Counted from the first letter of the stretch, positions 5,798 through 14,556 are shown. The stretch is DNA of 17,390 nt from Candidatus Enterousia avistercoris (GCA_017694255.1 JADINC010000016.1:1-17390); one strand, 5' to 3'. Program-made: numbers and translations. Notes: generated by a model not told the origin, from the letters alone.

Positions 5798-8575
5798 ATG
5801 CTGACACTGATTGATGGAAATTCGTTATTATTCCGCGCATATTATGGCGTGCACAGTCGCCTGACGCGTTCTGACGGCACGCCAACAGGCGCAGTATACG
5901 GATTTTTTAATATGATACTGCCAATTCTGGGCGCGGCCCACAGTGGCGATTCGTTTATATGCGTATTTGATGCATCCCGTCAGTCTTTTCGCCAGGATAT
6001 TTATCCCGCGTACAAGGCTAATCGTCGCGAAACCCCGGCTGATTTAATATCACAATCATACCTGGTCCGCCAAGGTGTGGCCGCAATGGGTATTCCTGTA
6101 TTGTGTATTCCCGGGGTCGAAGCAGACGATGTAATTGCCACCATCGCACGCGAAAACTGCACAGCCCCAAATGCCACCCGAATAATAACCAGTGATAAAG
6201 ATTTAATGCAACTGGTATCCGACTGTGTATTCTTGTACGACGGCATGAAACAGCGCGAAATTCGTCGCGATGGTGTTCTGGAAAAATTCGGCGTTGGTCC
6301 CGAACGCGTAATTGATGTGCAAAGTTTAATGGGCGATTCGTCTGATAATGTTCCTGGTGTTCCTGGGATTGGTCCCAAAAAGGCCGCAGAACTGATAAAT
6401 CAGTTTGGTTCACTGGACGAATTGTATAATCACCTGGACGATATAAAAAACGAACGCACCAGAAATCTATTGCGCGATAACCGCACCAGCGCATATATAT
6501 CAAAACAACTGGTTACATTAAAAACAGATGTTGATTTATCTGGGCTGGAAATTACGCCTTTTGTTTTTAACACGCCCGCCGCATTGGCGTTTGTGCGCCA
6601 GCAACTGGAAAGTAATTCATTGGCAACAAAAATAGAAAAATTGTTCCCAATGGAAAAATTTAATTCTGGGCCTAAACCTGTGCCATTTGAATATGCCACA
6701 TCACAATGCGAAATGCCGACCAGCAATGATACCGCACCCGCCAGTGCCCCCGTTATGAAATTAACGTCCGAAACTATTACATCTGGGCCAGAATTGGAAA
6801 AATTTTTATCACGCGTACAAAACGTAATTGCATTTGATACAGAAACAACCGGATTGAACTATCTGGATTCAAAAATTGTCGGCATATCATTGGCAACTGA
6901 TACAACACACGGTGTATATATTCCGATTCGCCATCGCGCCCATGGCGACGACTTGTTTGCAGAAAACAAAATTGCCCCAAATCAACTGGATATAGATACA
7001 GTCCGCGAAAAACTGTGGCCTGTATTTACAAATAAAAATATTACCAAGGTTGGACACAACCTGAAATTTGATTTGCATATGTTGGCAAACGCAGGATGGC
7101 CAATTCACGAAATTACACCAATTGATGATACAATGTTGTTATCATATGCACTGCACGGAACGCTGCACGGTCATGGTCTGGACGAATTGGCGGTAAAATA
7201 TCTGGGACATGAAAACATACCATTTGCATCCCTGTTTCCGCCCAAAACCCGCGATGCAGACATGCATTTTGATGCGCTGGACATTGCTGTGGCAACCCCA
7301 TATGCCGCCGAAGATGCAACAATATGCATGGCGCTGTATAAACTGATGCGGCCCGAACTGGACAAAAATGAAAAGCTGCGTAATTTATACGAAACATGCG
7401 ATTTGCCGTTAATGCCAATCTTATTACAGATGGAACGCGCCGGCGTATCTGTAAACAAGGCCGGATTAAAACAACTCTCGAACGTATTCCACAGCCAACT
7501 AACACATCTGGAATCAGAAATTTGGGAACTGGCTGGGCACGAATTTAATATCGCCAGTCCCAAACAACTGGGCACAATTTTATTTGACGAATTAAAATTA
7601 CCCACCAATCGAAAACGTTCAACCGACGCCGAAACACTAAACGATTTGCTGGACACCCACCCAATAATTGAAAAAATACTAAATTGGCGTTCAATTGCAA
7701 AGCTGGCCGGCACATACGCGGACGCATTGCCGCGCCAAATTGCATCTGATGGTCGCATTCACACGACATATCTGCAAACCAGTACAAACACCGGCCGCCT
7801 GTCTAGTCGCGATCCGAACCTGCAAAACATACCGATAAAAACCGAACTGGGCGAAGAAATCAGAAAATGTTTCATTGCCCCTGCGGGCCGCGTATTAATA
7901 TCGGCCGATTATTCCCAAATTCAATTACGTCTGTTGGCGGACGTGGCCAACGTACACACGTTCAAAGAAACATTTAAATCTGGGGCCGACATTCACGAAC
8001 AAACCGCACGCCAGATATTCGGCATTGCGCAAAATGCACCTGTACCACGTGATTTACGTCGCGCGGCAAAAACGGTGAATTTTTCTATTATATACGGCAT
8101 TTCATCATTTGGCCTGGCAGGCCAGCTGGGAATTTCACGACCAGAGGCACAAAAAATCATAGATTCATATATGTCAGGACTGCCAGAAATTGAAAAATAC
8201 ATTGACTATATTAAAAATTTTGCGATGGAAAATGCATGCGTATATACACCATGGGGACGCCGCATAGAATTGCCAGAGGTAAAAAATCCCCGCATGCGTG
8301 CATACGCCATGCGTGCCGCGGTAAACGCCCCAATCCAAGGATTCGAAGCAGACCTGATGCGACGTGCCATGGTAAATATTGACCGCGACATAATGCGCCC
8401 AAATGCCGACAGAATAAAAATGATTATGCAGGTCCACGATGAAATTATTTTTGAATGCGACGAAAATGTGGCATCTGAATTTGCAAAAAAAATTGAACGC
8501 GCCATGGAAAACGTCGCTGAACTGTCCGTACCATTGGCGGCAGACTATGTAATCGGCAAATACTGGGGCAAATAA
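5798..8575 (+). CDS. polA: DNA polymerase I, all three domains intact, atypical motif A
   Basis: PolA fills gaps, removes RNA primers and acts in repair. At 925 residues it is about the size of the Escherichia coli enzyme (928). The 5' nuclease domain (1 to about 300) has LIDGNSLLFRAYYG, GVEADD, SDKDL and GDSSDNVPGVPGIG. Proofreading residues are all present: D347/E349 (FDTETTG), D425 (HNLKFD), Y502 and D506 (YAAED). The polymerase domain has motif A ADYSQIQLR with D704, motif B RRAAKTVNF with Lys and Phe in place, and motif C QVHDE with D881/E882. The oddity is Gln709 where the family has Glu (DYSQIELR), the residue that helps exclude ribonucleotides. Only a weak GGG precedes the ATG. A hairpin terminator follows the stop. 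Confidence 0.98.
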   Translation: MLTLIDGNSLLFRAYYGVHSRLTRSDGTPTGAVYGFFNMILPILGAAHSGDSFICVFDASRQSFRQDIYPAYKANRRETPADLISQSYLVRQGVAAMGIPVLCIPGVEADDVIATIARENCTAPNATRIITSDKDLMQLVSDCVFLYDGMKQREIRRDGVLEKFGVGPERVIDVQSLMGDSSDNVPGVPGIGPKKAAELINQFGSLDELYNHLDDIKNERTRNLLRDNRTSAYISKQLVTLKTDVDLSGLEITPFVFNTPAALAFVRQQLESNSLATKIEKLFPMEKFNSGPKPVPFEYATSQCEMPTSNDTAPASAPVMKLTSETITSGPELEKFLSRVQNVIAFDTETTGLNYLDSKIVGISLATDTTHGVYIPIRHRAHGDDLFAENKIAPNQLDIDTVREKLWPVFTNKNITKVGHNLKFDLHMLANAGWPIHEITPIDDTMLLSYALHGTLHGHGLDELAVKYLGHENIPFASLFPPKTRDADMHFDALDIAVATPYAAEDATICMALYKLMRPELDKNEKLRNLYETCDLPLMPILLQMERAGVSVNKAGLKQLSNVFHSQLTHLESEIWELAGHEFNIASPKQLGTILFDELKLPTNRKRSTDAETLNDLLDTHPIIEKILNWRSIAKLAGTYADALPRQIASDGRIHTTYLQTSTNTGRLSSRDPNLQNIPIKTELGEEIRKCFIAPAGRVLISADYSQIQLRLLADVANVHTFKETFKSGADIHEQTARQIFGIAQNAPVPRDLRRAAKTVNFSIIYGISSFGLAGQLGISRPEAQKIIDSYMSGLPEIEKYIDYIKNFAMENACVYTPWGRRIELPEVKNPRMRAYAMRAAVNAPIQGFEADLMRRAMVNIDRDIMRPNADRIKMIMQVHDEIIFECDENVASEFAKKIERAMENVAELSVPLAADYVIGKYWGK

Positions 8576-8603
8576 AAAAAATCCCGCAAATGCGGGATTT
8601 TTT
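8576..8603. terminator. Bidirectional intrinsic terminator between polA and rpsU
   Basis: ATCCCGC at 8581-8587 pairs with GCGGGAT at 8592-8598 around a 4-nt loop, with an A run on the left and a T run on the right, so it works on both strands. It lies between the convergent stops of polA (8575) and rpsU (8608). Confidence 0.9.
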
Positions 8604-8607
8604 TTAT

Positions 8608-8814
8608 TTAGAATCCAAAAACCATACGTTGTTTTGACTGACGCTTTTTTTCATTACGCACGGCTTCTTCTTTCATACGCTTGCGCTTAGTGGTCGGTTT
8701 TTCATAACGCTGGCGTTCTTTCATTTCACGATACAGGCCTTCTTTTTGTGATTTACGTTTTGCAACGCGCAACGCCTGTTCGACATTATTATCGCGAACC
8801 AGAACTTTTACCAT
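8608..8814 (-). CDS. rpsU: 30S ribosomal protein bS21
   Basis: The 68-residue, very basic protein reads MVKVLVRDNNVEQALR and then KRKSQKEGLYREMKERQRYEKP, the recognisable bS21 pattern; the tail is Lys/Arg-rich. bS21 sits on the small subunit near the anti-Shine-Dalgarno end of 16S rRNA and helps initiation. The start at 8814 is fixed by AAAGGGGGTGA at ribosome-binding distance and by family alignment; the frame stays open upstream only because it runs through the tRNA-Ala gene. The tRNA 3' end is 31 nt upstream on the same strand with no terminator or promoter between, so rpsU is probably cotranscribed with it from the promoter at 8942-8970 and released by tRNA 5' and 3' processing. Confidence 0.97.
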   Translation of the reverse strand: MVKVLVRDNNVEQALRVAKRKSQKEGLYREMKERQRYEKPTTKRKRMKEEAVRNEKKRQSKQRMVFGF

Positions 8815-8845
8815 ATGTACTTCACCCCCTTTAACGCCTTTATTT

Positions 8846-8921
8846 TGGTGGAGCTGATCAGACTCGAACTGACGACCCCCTGCTTGCAAAGCAGGTGCTC
8901 TACCAACTGAGCTACAACCCC
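8846..8921 (-). tRNA. tRNA-Ala (anticodon TGC)
   Basis: The 76-nt gene folds as a standard cloverleaf. The acceptor stem GGGGTTG/CAGCTCC contains the G3-U70 wobble pair that is the main alanine identity element. The anticodon arm is CCTGC-TTTGCAA-GCAGG (anticodon TGC), and the T arm has TTCGAGT. The discriminator is A73 and CCA is encoded. It is the first gene of a transcript that continues into rpsU. Confidence 0.98.
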
Positions 8922-8941
8922 AAAACTTATCAAGCCCCCAG

Positions 8942-8970
8942 ATTTTATACATATTTATACAAATTGTCAA
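8942..8970 (-). promoter_or_regulatory. Promoter of the tRNA-Ala/rpsU transcript
   Basis: On the minus strand a perfect TTGACA (8970-8965) is followed after 17 nt by TAAAAT (8947-8942), or after 15 nt by the overlapping TATAAA (8949-8944). The next bases are G/C-rich (CTGGGGGC), a discriminator typical of stringently controlled stable-RNA promoters. Confidence 0.75.
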
Positions 8971-9005
8971 ACTAAAAATGCAAAAAGACTATTTTAATCT
9001 TTCAC

Positions 9006-9034
9006 TGGACAGTTCCCAACATAACACTTATAAT
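9006..9034 (+). promoter_or_regulatory. Sigma70-type promoter of the ABC exporter, predicting a leaderless mRNA
   Basis: TGGACA at 9006-9011 (5 of 6), a 17-nt spacer, and a perfect TATAAT at 9029-9034. Transcription should start at about 9041-9042, immediately before the ATG at 9043, and there is no Shine-Dalgarno sequence. It is divergent from the tRNA-Ala promoter, with 35 nt between the two -35 boxes. Confidence 0.75.
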
Positions 9035-9042
9035 AAATTGTT

Positions 9043-10857
9043 ATGTTCAAGAAATTAAAGAAAAAAATAAAAAAATTAATCAAGGGCGACGCATCCAATG
9101 GTCGCATTAAATGGTCATTATATGGTCGCGTATGGCGCGAAATCGGCCGCCCCCAGTGGCGTTGGCTGTTATTCGGCATAATCGCAACAATTGGCGCCGC
9201 CGGGGCCGAAGCGTATACAATCACCCTGGTACAACAGGTCGTGGACAAGGCTTTTATACAAAAAAGCATGACACACATATACATGTTCGGCCTGCAAATT
9301 ATCGCCGCCTTTGGGGCCAAGGGCATATTCAGTTATGCAAAATCGTTAATTATGGCCAAAGCGGGCCTGAACGCCAGTGCGGATTTGCAAAAGCGAATTT
9401 ATAACCATATGGTTAAAATGAACATTTCCAAATTCTATGGTGATGGGATTGGAAAAAATCTGAATTATTTCAGTGTCCAGGCTGGCGCCGTATTAAATCT
9501 GGTCACGGGCACATTAATCAGCACCGTGCAACAGTTTGCAACATTAATCATGACATTGGGGTTAATGGTATATTATGCGCCCCAGATGTGCGCTGTGTTG
9601 CTATTCTTGGTGCCTGCAATCATGATACCAATGGTACTGATTATGCGCAAGCGCAGAAAACTGTCACGGGAATCGTTCGGCATCGCAAATGATGTGTCCC
9701 AGCACTTAAACCAAACGCTGCACGGCATTAAAACAATCCAGGCATTTGCCACCGAAGATATTGAAACAAAAAAATTTGCACGCGTTTTGGATTCTTCGAT
9801 GTGCAATTCATACAAAGGAACCCAGGCATTTGCCCTGCAATCACCATTGCTGGAATTAATGATATCAATTGGATTGTGTCTGGCACTGATTATTGGCGGG
9901 CATTTTATTGTCAGTGGCGCGATAACAACGGGTGATTTCACTGCATTTTTACTGGCACTAACCGCAGCATATAAACCCGCGCGCAGCATCACCAGCACCA
10001 GCAACACGGTCCAGCATGGATTACTGGCTGCCGAAGTTCTATTTAATTTCCTGGACAGCAAACCTGATATCCAAGACGCCCCAAATGCCCGCGAATTAAA
10101 ACCTGGCGAAATGTCGGTCGCATTTAACCACGTGTATTTTGAATACAATCCTGGCGAACCGGTATTGCGTGATATTGATTTGCACGTTCCCGCGGGCCAG
10201 GTATGTGCACTGGTTGGGCCATCGGGTGGCGGCAAAACAACGATGTTCAATTTAATAGAACGATTTTACGATCCGCAACGTGGCCACGTTGCAATAAATA
10301 AAACAGATATAAAGAAACTGACACTGCGTTCACTGCGCCAAAATATTGCCGAAGTTTCCCAAGACGTATTCTTGTTCAACGGCACAATCGAAGAAAACAT
10401 AAAATACGGCGCCCCAAACGCAACACCGGACCAGGTTATCGCCGCAGCGCGTGCCGCAAACGCACACGATTTTATCATGTCTTTCCCGAAAAAATATAAA
10501 TCCAAAGTCGGCGAAGGCGGCGCATTACTGTCTGGTGGGCAAAAGCAACGCATTGCAATCGCCCGTGCGATATTAAAAGACGCGCCCATTTTATTACTGG
10601 ACGAAGCAACATCGGCCCTGGACACACAAAGCGAAAAACTGATTCAATCCGCATTAAAAGATTTAATGCGTGGCCGCACAACATTTGTTATCGCGCACCG
10701 CTTGTCAACGATACTGGATGCTGATATAATTTGTGTTATCAAAGACGGCCATATCGTAGAACGCGGTACAGATGCCGAATTAGTAAAATTAAACGGCGAA
10801 TACAAAAAATTGCGTGATATACAATTTAAAACAGAAAAGCAAAATAAAAAGGCATAA
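9043..10857 (+). CDS. MsbA-like ABC exporter half-transporter (TMD-NBD fusion)
   Basis: The 604-residue protein starts with a Lys-rich cytosolic segment (MFKKLKKKIKKLIKG), then about six membrane helices to roughly residue 320, then an ATPase domain. The ATPase is complete: Walker A GPSGGGKT (392-399), Q-loop VSQDVF, signature LSGGQ (496-500), Walker B ILLLDE with D520/E521, D-loop SALD and H-loop His552. Such proteins work as homodimers that flip lipids or export drugs across the inner membrane. The layout fits MsbA-type lipid A flippases as well as multidrug exporters, so I give no symbol. The ATG lies only 8 nt after the -10 box without a ribosome-binding site, suggesting leaderless translation. 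A hypothetical gene follows after 2 nt. Confidence 0.92.
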   Translation: MFKKLKKKIKKLIKGDASNGRIKWSLYGRVWREIGRPQWRWLLFGIIATIGAAGAEAYTITLVQQVVDKAFIQKSMTHIYMFGLQIIAAFGAKGIFSYAKSLIMAKAGLNASADLQKRIYNHMVKMNISKFYGDGIGKNLNYFSVQAGAVLNLVTGTLISTVQQFATLIMTLGLMVYYAPQMCAVLLFLVPAIMIPMVLIMRKRRKLSRESFGIANDVSQHLNQTLHGIKTIQAFATEDIETKKFARVLDSSMCNSYKGTQAFALQSPLLELMISIGLCLALIIGGHFIVSGAITTGDFTAFLLALTAAYKPARSITSTSNTVQHGLLAAEVLFNFLDSKPDIQDAPNARELKPGEMSVAFNHVYFEYNPGEPVLRDIDLHVPAGQVCALVGPSGGGKTTMFNLIERFYDPQRGHVAINKTDIKKLTLRSLRQNIAEVSQDVFLFNGTIEENIKYGAPNATPDQVIAAARAANAHDFIMSFPKKYKSKVGEGGALLSGGQKQRIAIARAILKDAPILLLDEATSALDTQSEKLIQSALKDLMRGRTTFVIAHRLSTILDADIICVIKDGHIVERGTDAELVKLNGEYKKLRDIQFKTEKQNKKA

Positions 10858-10859
10858 AA

Positions 10860-11639
10860 TTGACCAACGATAACAAAATTCTTTTATCACACGTCCCATT
10901 AAAGAACATTAAGATGCCAGATGGTACATATATACTGGGCCTGCAAAATACCCCAATCGGTGTTCCGCAACCAATTCAGTCAATTATGCCATCGGCCCAA
11001 CCATTCGACATTGTCGCAACATTTCCAAATTCATCGGTTGTTATCGTATGCCGTAAACCAGACGGCGTAAACAATACAATTGGCCAATTGCATATGCTGG
11101 ACTATAAAACTGGCATTATTGAACAAAACACAATAGATGGCGTTAATACGATTGCATATAATACACTGGACCAACACTTTTATATCTTTAACCGTCTTGT
11201 GCCTGCAAACAGTGATACACTGGTACGTTGGCTGATTTTTCAACACCAGTCAAATAAAGATGCCGCAAAAGAATTATTAAATAATCAAGGTTGCCTGCAA
11301 ATAATAAACACTAACAGTCCTGGCATAAAACTGGGGACTATCACATTGCAACAACCAAAGAAAAAATCACCATTATGTCACCCGCACACTAAATTACGTA
11401 AACGCGCCCACCGCATAAACAGGAAAAACATTCAAAGAACCGGGGCCCGTCAAAAAATAAAAGTGCGCAAAAAAATGACTGTGCCGTATTCATTACAACA
11501 TAAAAATCCGATTCGCTATACATCACAAACATTAAACAAATCATATACAGATATACTGCTGAATCTGGTAAACGAAATCGCACAACGTGCACGCCAGATA
11601 CAAATGCGTTTGATATCCCAAAGACAAAGAACAGTTTAA
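10860..11639 (+). CDS. Hypothetical protein with basic C-terminus, TTG start
   Basis: The 259-residue product begins at a TTG (10860-10862) two bases after the ABC exporter stop; AAAAAGG at 10846-10852 is a suitable ribosome-binding site and the next ATG would lose about 17 residues, so I prefer TTG. No signal peptide or membrane segment is seen. Residues 1-150 have alternating hydrophobic strands (FDIVATFP, SSVVIVCRKPDG, QLHMLDYKTG, HFYIFNRLV) that resemble beta-propeller-like blades, by eye only. From about residue 165 it is strongly basic (KKKSP, TKLRKRAHRINRKN, RQKIKVRKK), which suggests binding nucleic acid or acidic lipid. The tight spacing implies cotranscription with the exporter. Function unknown. 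Confidence 0.75.
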   Translation: MTNDNKILLSHVPLKNIKMPDGTYILGLQNTPIGVPQPIQSIMPSAQPFDIVATFPNSSVVIVCRKPDGVNNTIGQLHMLDYKTGIIEQNTIDGVNTIAYNTLDQHFYIFNRLVPANSDTLVRWLIFQHQSNKDAAKELLNNQGCLQIINTNSPGIKLGTITLQQPKKKSPLCHPHTKLRKRAHRINRKNIQRTGARQKIKVRKKMTVPYSLQHKNPIRYTSQTLNKSYTDILLNLVNEIAQRARQIQMRLISQRQRTV

Positions 11640-11725
11640 AACATAAAATAAATTTATCGCGGTCAAGAGAATGAACAAAAAAGAGGGACTGCACATATAA
11701 ACATAAAAACATAATGAAATAAAAA

Positions 11726-12454
11726 ATGTCAGAAAACAAAGATACAAAATTTCAATTTTTAATTAATATTTTAAATAAAAATCGTTTCGCATTGATGAGT
11801 GATCAAACATTGCGCACAACATATAACAAACGGAAAAAAAATAACAGCCCAATTGAACAAGAATTAAATAACGAATTGGCACGTCGTTTCCCGGACTATA
11901 ACCCCAAAACACAAATATTTGGCAACCAATACGCACAAACACCTAAAAGAATGATGGCAACTGCGCCAGACACGCAAAAAATTGTAATTGATGTAGCAGC
12001 AGAACCCAAACAACCCGATATATTAAATTCAAACATGATAATCGACACAACTGGCCCAGAAATCCACGTTCATGCACAGCATTTACAATCCGCCCCTGAC
12101 GGGACAACATATAATGATATTTACGTAAACGGCCAGAAAATATTACATAATCACGCAAACACTAATATAAAATTATTATGCGATGACACAGTATTGGCAA
12201 TTGGCGGGAACATAACAAACAACAATAACTTTCCCGCGCGTCGCATATGGATGATATACGACACAAACATGAAATCACGCGTCCCGATGCAACGTCAATC
12301 ATTCTCTGACTACTACATACATGCCAAGGCTATAACATTGACCCCAGATTTTGTAAAGCTGGAATTGTCAAACAGAATCATTGTATTACTGGAAACAGAA
12401 CGCATGAAAAAAATTGCGGGGCTGCGCCGCTTCAAATTGGAAAACGAAAGATAA
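11726..12454 (+). CDS. Hypothetical protein, unknown function
   Basis: The 242-residue product is soluble by eye, with a Lys/Asn-rich start (MSENKDTKFQFLINILNKN), a polar linker and a C-terminal half of predicted strands (NDIYVNGQKI, TVLAIGGNI, RRIWMIYDTN, RIIVLLETE). The segment TVLAIGGNI...RRIWMIYDTN vaguely resembles SSVVIVCRK...QLHMLDYKTG in the preceding gene, so the two may share a fold; this is weak. It starts 86 nt after that gene. No clear Shine-Dalgarno precedes the ATG; the upstream bases are A-rich with possible -10 boxes (TATAAA at 11696-11701, CATAAT at 11710-11715) but no good -35. A bidirectional terminator follows the stop. I do not recognise the family. Confidence 0.75.
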   Translation: MSENKDTKFQFLINILNKNRFALMSDQTLRTTYNKRKKNNSPIEQELNNELARRFPDYNPKTQIFGNQYAQTPKRMMATAPDTQKIVIDVAAEPKQPDILNSNMIIDTTGPEIHVHAQHLQSAPDGTTYNDIYVNGQKILHNHANTNIKLLCDDTVLAIGGNITNNNNFPARRIWMIYDTNMKSRVPMQRQSFSDYYIHAKAITLTPDFVKLELSNRIIVLLETERMKKIAGLRRFKLENER

Positions 12455-12480
12455 AAAACGCGGGAAATCCCGCGTTTTTT
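12455..12480. terminator. Bidirectional intrinsic terminator between convergent genes
   Basis: The stem 12455-12464 (AAAACGCGGG) pairs with 12469-12478 (CCCGCGTTTT) around a 4-nt loop, followed by more T. It starts directly after the hypothetical gene's stop and lies 19 nt beyond the clpB stop on the other strand, serving both. Confidence 0.9.
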
Positions 12481-12498
12481 ATTTATAACACAATCGGT

Positions 12499-14556
12499 TT
12501 ATTGCACCGTCAGTTCTTTACCATGAACATCGACGTATACAGTACTGCCTTCGCCGACACGTCCCGACAGAATCAAATCTGCGACCTTGTCTTCGACTGC
12601 GGACGTAATCAACCGCTTTAATGGACGTGCACCAAACACTGGGTCATATCCATTATTGCCCAACCATTGTACGGCTTTATCAGATACCTCTAAACCGATA
12701 CGACGTTCGGCCAAACGCTTTTCCAGATTGCGCAATTGTATCCGCACAATACCGGCCATCACGTCTTTGCCCAGCGGATTAAAGAACACAATTTCGTCGA
12801 TACGATTTATAAATTCCGGACGAAAACTTTTCTTTACCGCATCCATATCTGGCAAATTACTGGTCATAATGATAATAGTGTTTGTAAAGTTCACCACATG
12901 TCCCTGGCCATCAGTCAATCGCCCATCATCCAATATTTGCAAGAACACATTGAACACATCAGGATTCGCCTTTTCGATTTCATCGAACAACAAAACCTGG
13001 TACGGACGACGACGCACGCTTTCGGTCAAAACGCCACCTTGTTCATATCCAACATATCCCGGGGGACTGCCGATCAAGCGCGACACAGAATGTGGTTCCA
13101 TATACTCACTCATATCGATACGCGTCATCGCGGTATCGTCGTTAAACAGATATTCTGCCAACGCCTTGGCCACTTCGGTTTTTCCGACCCCAGTTGGCCC
13201 CAAGAACATAAAACTGCCCGACGGACGATGTGGATCAGACAAACCCGCCCGACTGCGCCGTATCGCGCGCGCGACAACCGCCAACGCATGATCTTGGCCA
13301 ACAACACGCTTGCGCAGTTCGTCTTCGATATTCAACAGTTTCGATTGTTCTTCAATACTCAATTTATCCGCCGGCACCCCAGTCCATTTGCTGACCACGG
13401 CGGCGATATGTTCGGGCAAAACCGTCTTGTATTCACGCGCATCCGCGTTCATTTTGCGGATTTGTTCTTCCAGCTCTGGAATTTTTCCATACTGCAACGC
13501 AGACGCTTTCTCGTAATCACCATTACGCATAGCGGTCGCGACCTCGGCCTTGGCCGAATCCAGCGCCGCCATCGCATCCGACAGCGCACGCATTTTACCC
13601 TGCTCTTCGCGCCACGCAGCGGTTAATTTATCAGATTCTGCCTGGGTTTCTTTTATAACCGCTTCCAATTCTTTCAGACGTTTTTTAGATTCTTCATCTT
13701 TTTCTTTTTTCAGCGCCTGTTGTTCTATTTTCAATTGCATCAAATGCCGATCGACTTCGTCCAGTTTTTCTGGCTTTGACGCAATTTCAATACGAACACG
13801 GGCGGCGGCTTCGTCAATCAAGTCAATCGCCTTGTCTGGCAAGAATCTATCTGTGATATATCGATTCGATAACCGCACGGCCGACACCAATGCGGCATCA
13901 GAAATTCTGACCCCATGATGACCTTCGTACTTTTCTTTTAATCCGCGCAAAATTGATATTGTGTCATCAACAGTTGGTTCGTCGACATAGACCGGCTGGA
14001 ATCGACGCGCCAACGCGGGATCTTTTTCAATATATTGACGATATTCGTCCAGCGTCGTTGCCCCCAAACAGTGCAATTCACCGCGCGCCAACATCGGCTT
14101 AATCAAATTACCGGCGTCCATAGAACCTTCGCCTTTACCGGCGCCGACCAGCGTATGCAATTCATCAATAAACAAAATAATTTGTCCATCAGAATCTTTG
14201 ACAGCCTTTAATATCGCCTTGAACCGTCCTTCGAATTGACCGCGGAACATTGCGCCCGCCATCAACGCGCCCATATCCAGCGACAATAATTTTTTCTTTA
14301 ACAAATTTTCTGGCACATCCCCAGCCACGATTCGTTCGGCCAACCCTTCGACAATTGCGGTTTTACCGACACCGGGATTACCAATTAACACCGGGTTGTT
14401 TTTCGTACGTCGTGATAACACCTGGATAGTGCGACGTATTTCCTCATCCCGCCCGATTACAGGGTCTAACTTGCCATCGGCCGCCAATTTAGTAAAATCG
14501 GTTGTATATTTAGCAATGGCCTGTTCGGGTGTTTCCTGCATTTCTTCTGGATTCAT
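12499..14556 (-). CDS. clpB: ClpB disaggregase lacking the N-terminal domain
   Basis: ClpB is a hexameric AAA+ machine that, with DnaK, pulls polypeptides out of aggregates. This 685-residue version starts in the linker before the first ATPase (NBD1); Escherichia coli ClpB has 857. NBD1 has Walker A GNPGVGKT (Lys65), Walker B ILFIDE and ALARRF arginine fingers; the coiled-coil M domain is full (about 260-380), marking it as ClpB rather than ClpA or ClpC. NBD2 has GPTGVGKT (Lys459), LLFDEIEKA and pore loop GYVGYE. Oddities: the NBD1 pore-loop Tyr is Phe104, and the stretch between TSNL and FRPEF is about 19 residues shorter than in E. coli. AAGGGGGAC is a strong ribosome-binding site, and a heat-shock-like promoter lies just upstream, so the gene appears intact as it stands. 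Confidence 0.95.
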   Translation of the reverse strand: MNPEEMQETPEQAIAKYTTDFTKLAADGKLDPVIGRDEEIRRTIQVLSRRTKNNPVLIGNPGVGKTAIVEGLAERIVAGDVPENLLKKKLLSLDMGALMAGAMFRGQFEGRFKAILKAVKDSDGQIILFIDELHTLVGAGKGEGSMDAGNLIKPMLARGELHCLGATTLDEYRQYIEKDPALARRFQPVYVDEPTVDDTISILRGLKEKYEGHHGVRISDAALVSAVRLSNRYITDRFLPDKAIDLIDEAAARVRIEIASKPEKLDEVDRHLMQLKIEQQALKKEKDEESKKRLKELEAVIKETQAESDKLTAAWREEQGKMRALSDAMAALDSAKAEVATAMRNGDYEKASALQYGKIPELEEQIRKMNADAREYKTVLPEHIAAVVSKWTGVPADKLSIEEQSKLLNIEDELRKRVVGQDHALAVVARAIRRSRAGLSDPHRPSGSFMFLGPTGVGKTEVAKALAEYLFNDDTAMTRIDMSEYMEPHSVSRLIGSPPGYVGYEQGGVLTESVRRRPYQVLLFDEIEKANPDVFNVFLQILDDGRLTDGQGHVVNFTNTIIIMTSNLPDMDAVKKSFRPEFINRIDEIVFFNPLGKDVMAGIVRIQLRNLEKRLAERRIGLEVSDKAVQWLGNNGYDPVFGARPLKRLITSAVEDKVADLILSGRVGEGSTVYVDVHGKELTVQ

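Noticed and set aside
8815..8970. N-terminal extension of bS21 to 120 residues
   Set aside because: The extra codons run through the tRNA-Ala gene; the family start and ribosome-binding site are at 8814.
11671..11700. Nine-codon open frame between the two hypothetical genes (MNKKEGLHI)
   Set aside because: Too short to support and with no sign of a leader-peptide function or a downstream attenuator hairpin.
12736..13626. Plus-strand open frame of 296 codons
   Set aside because: It lies wholly antisense to clpB, has no ribosome-binding site and arises from codon bias.
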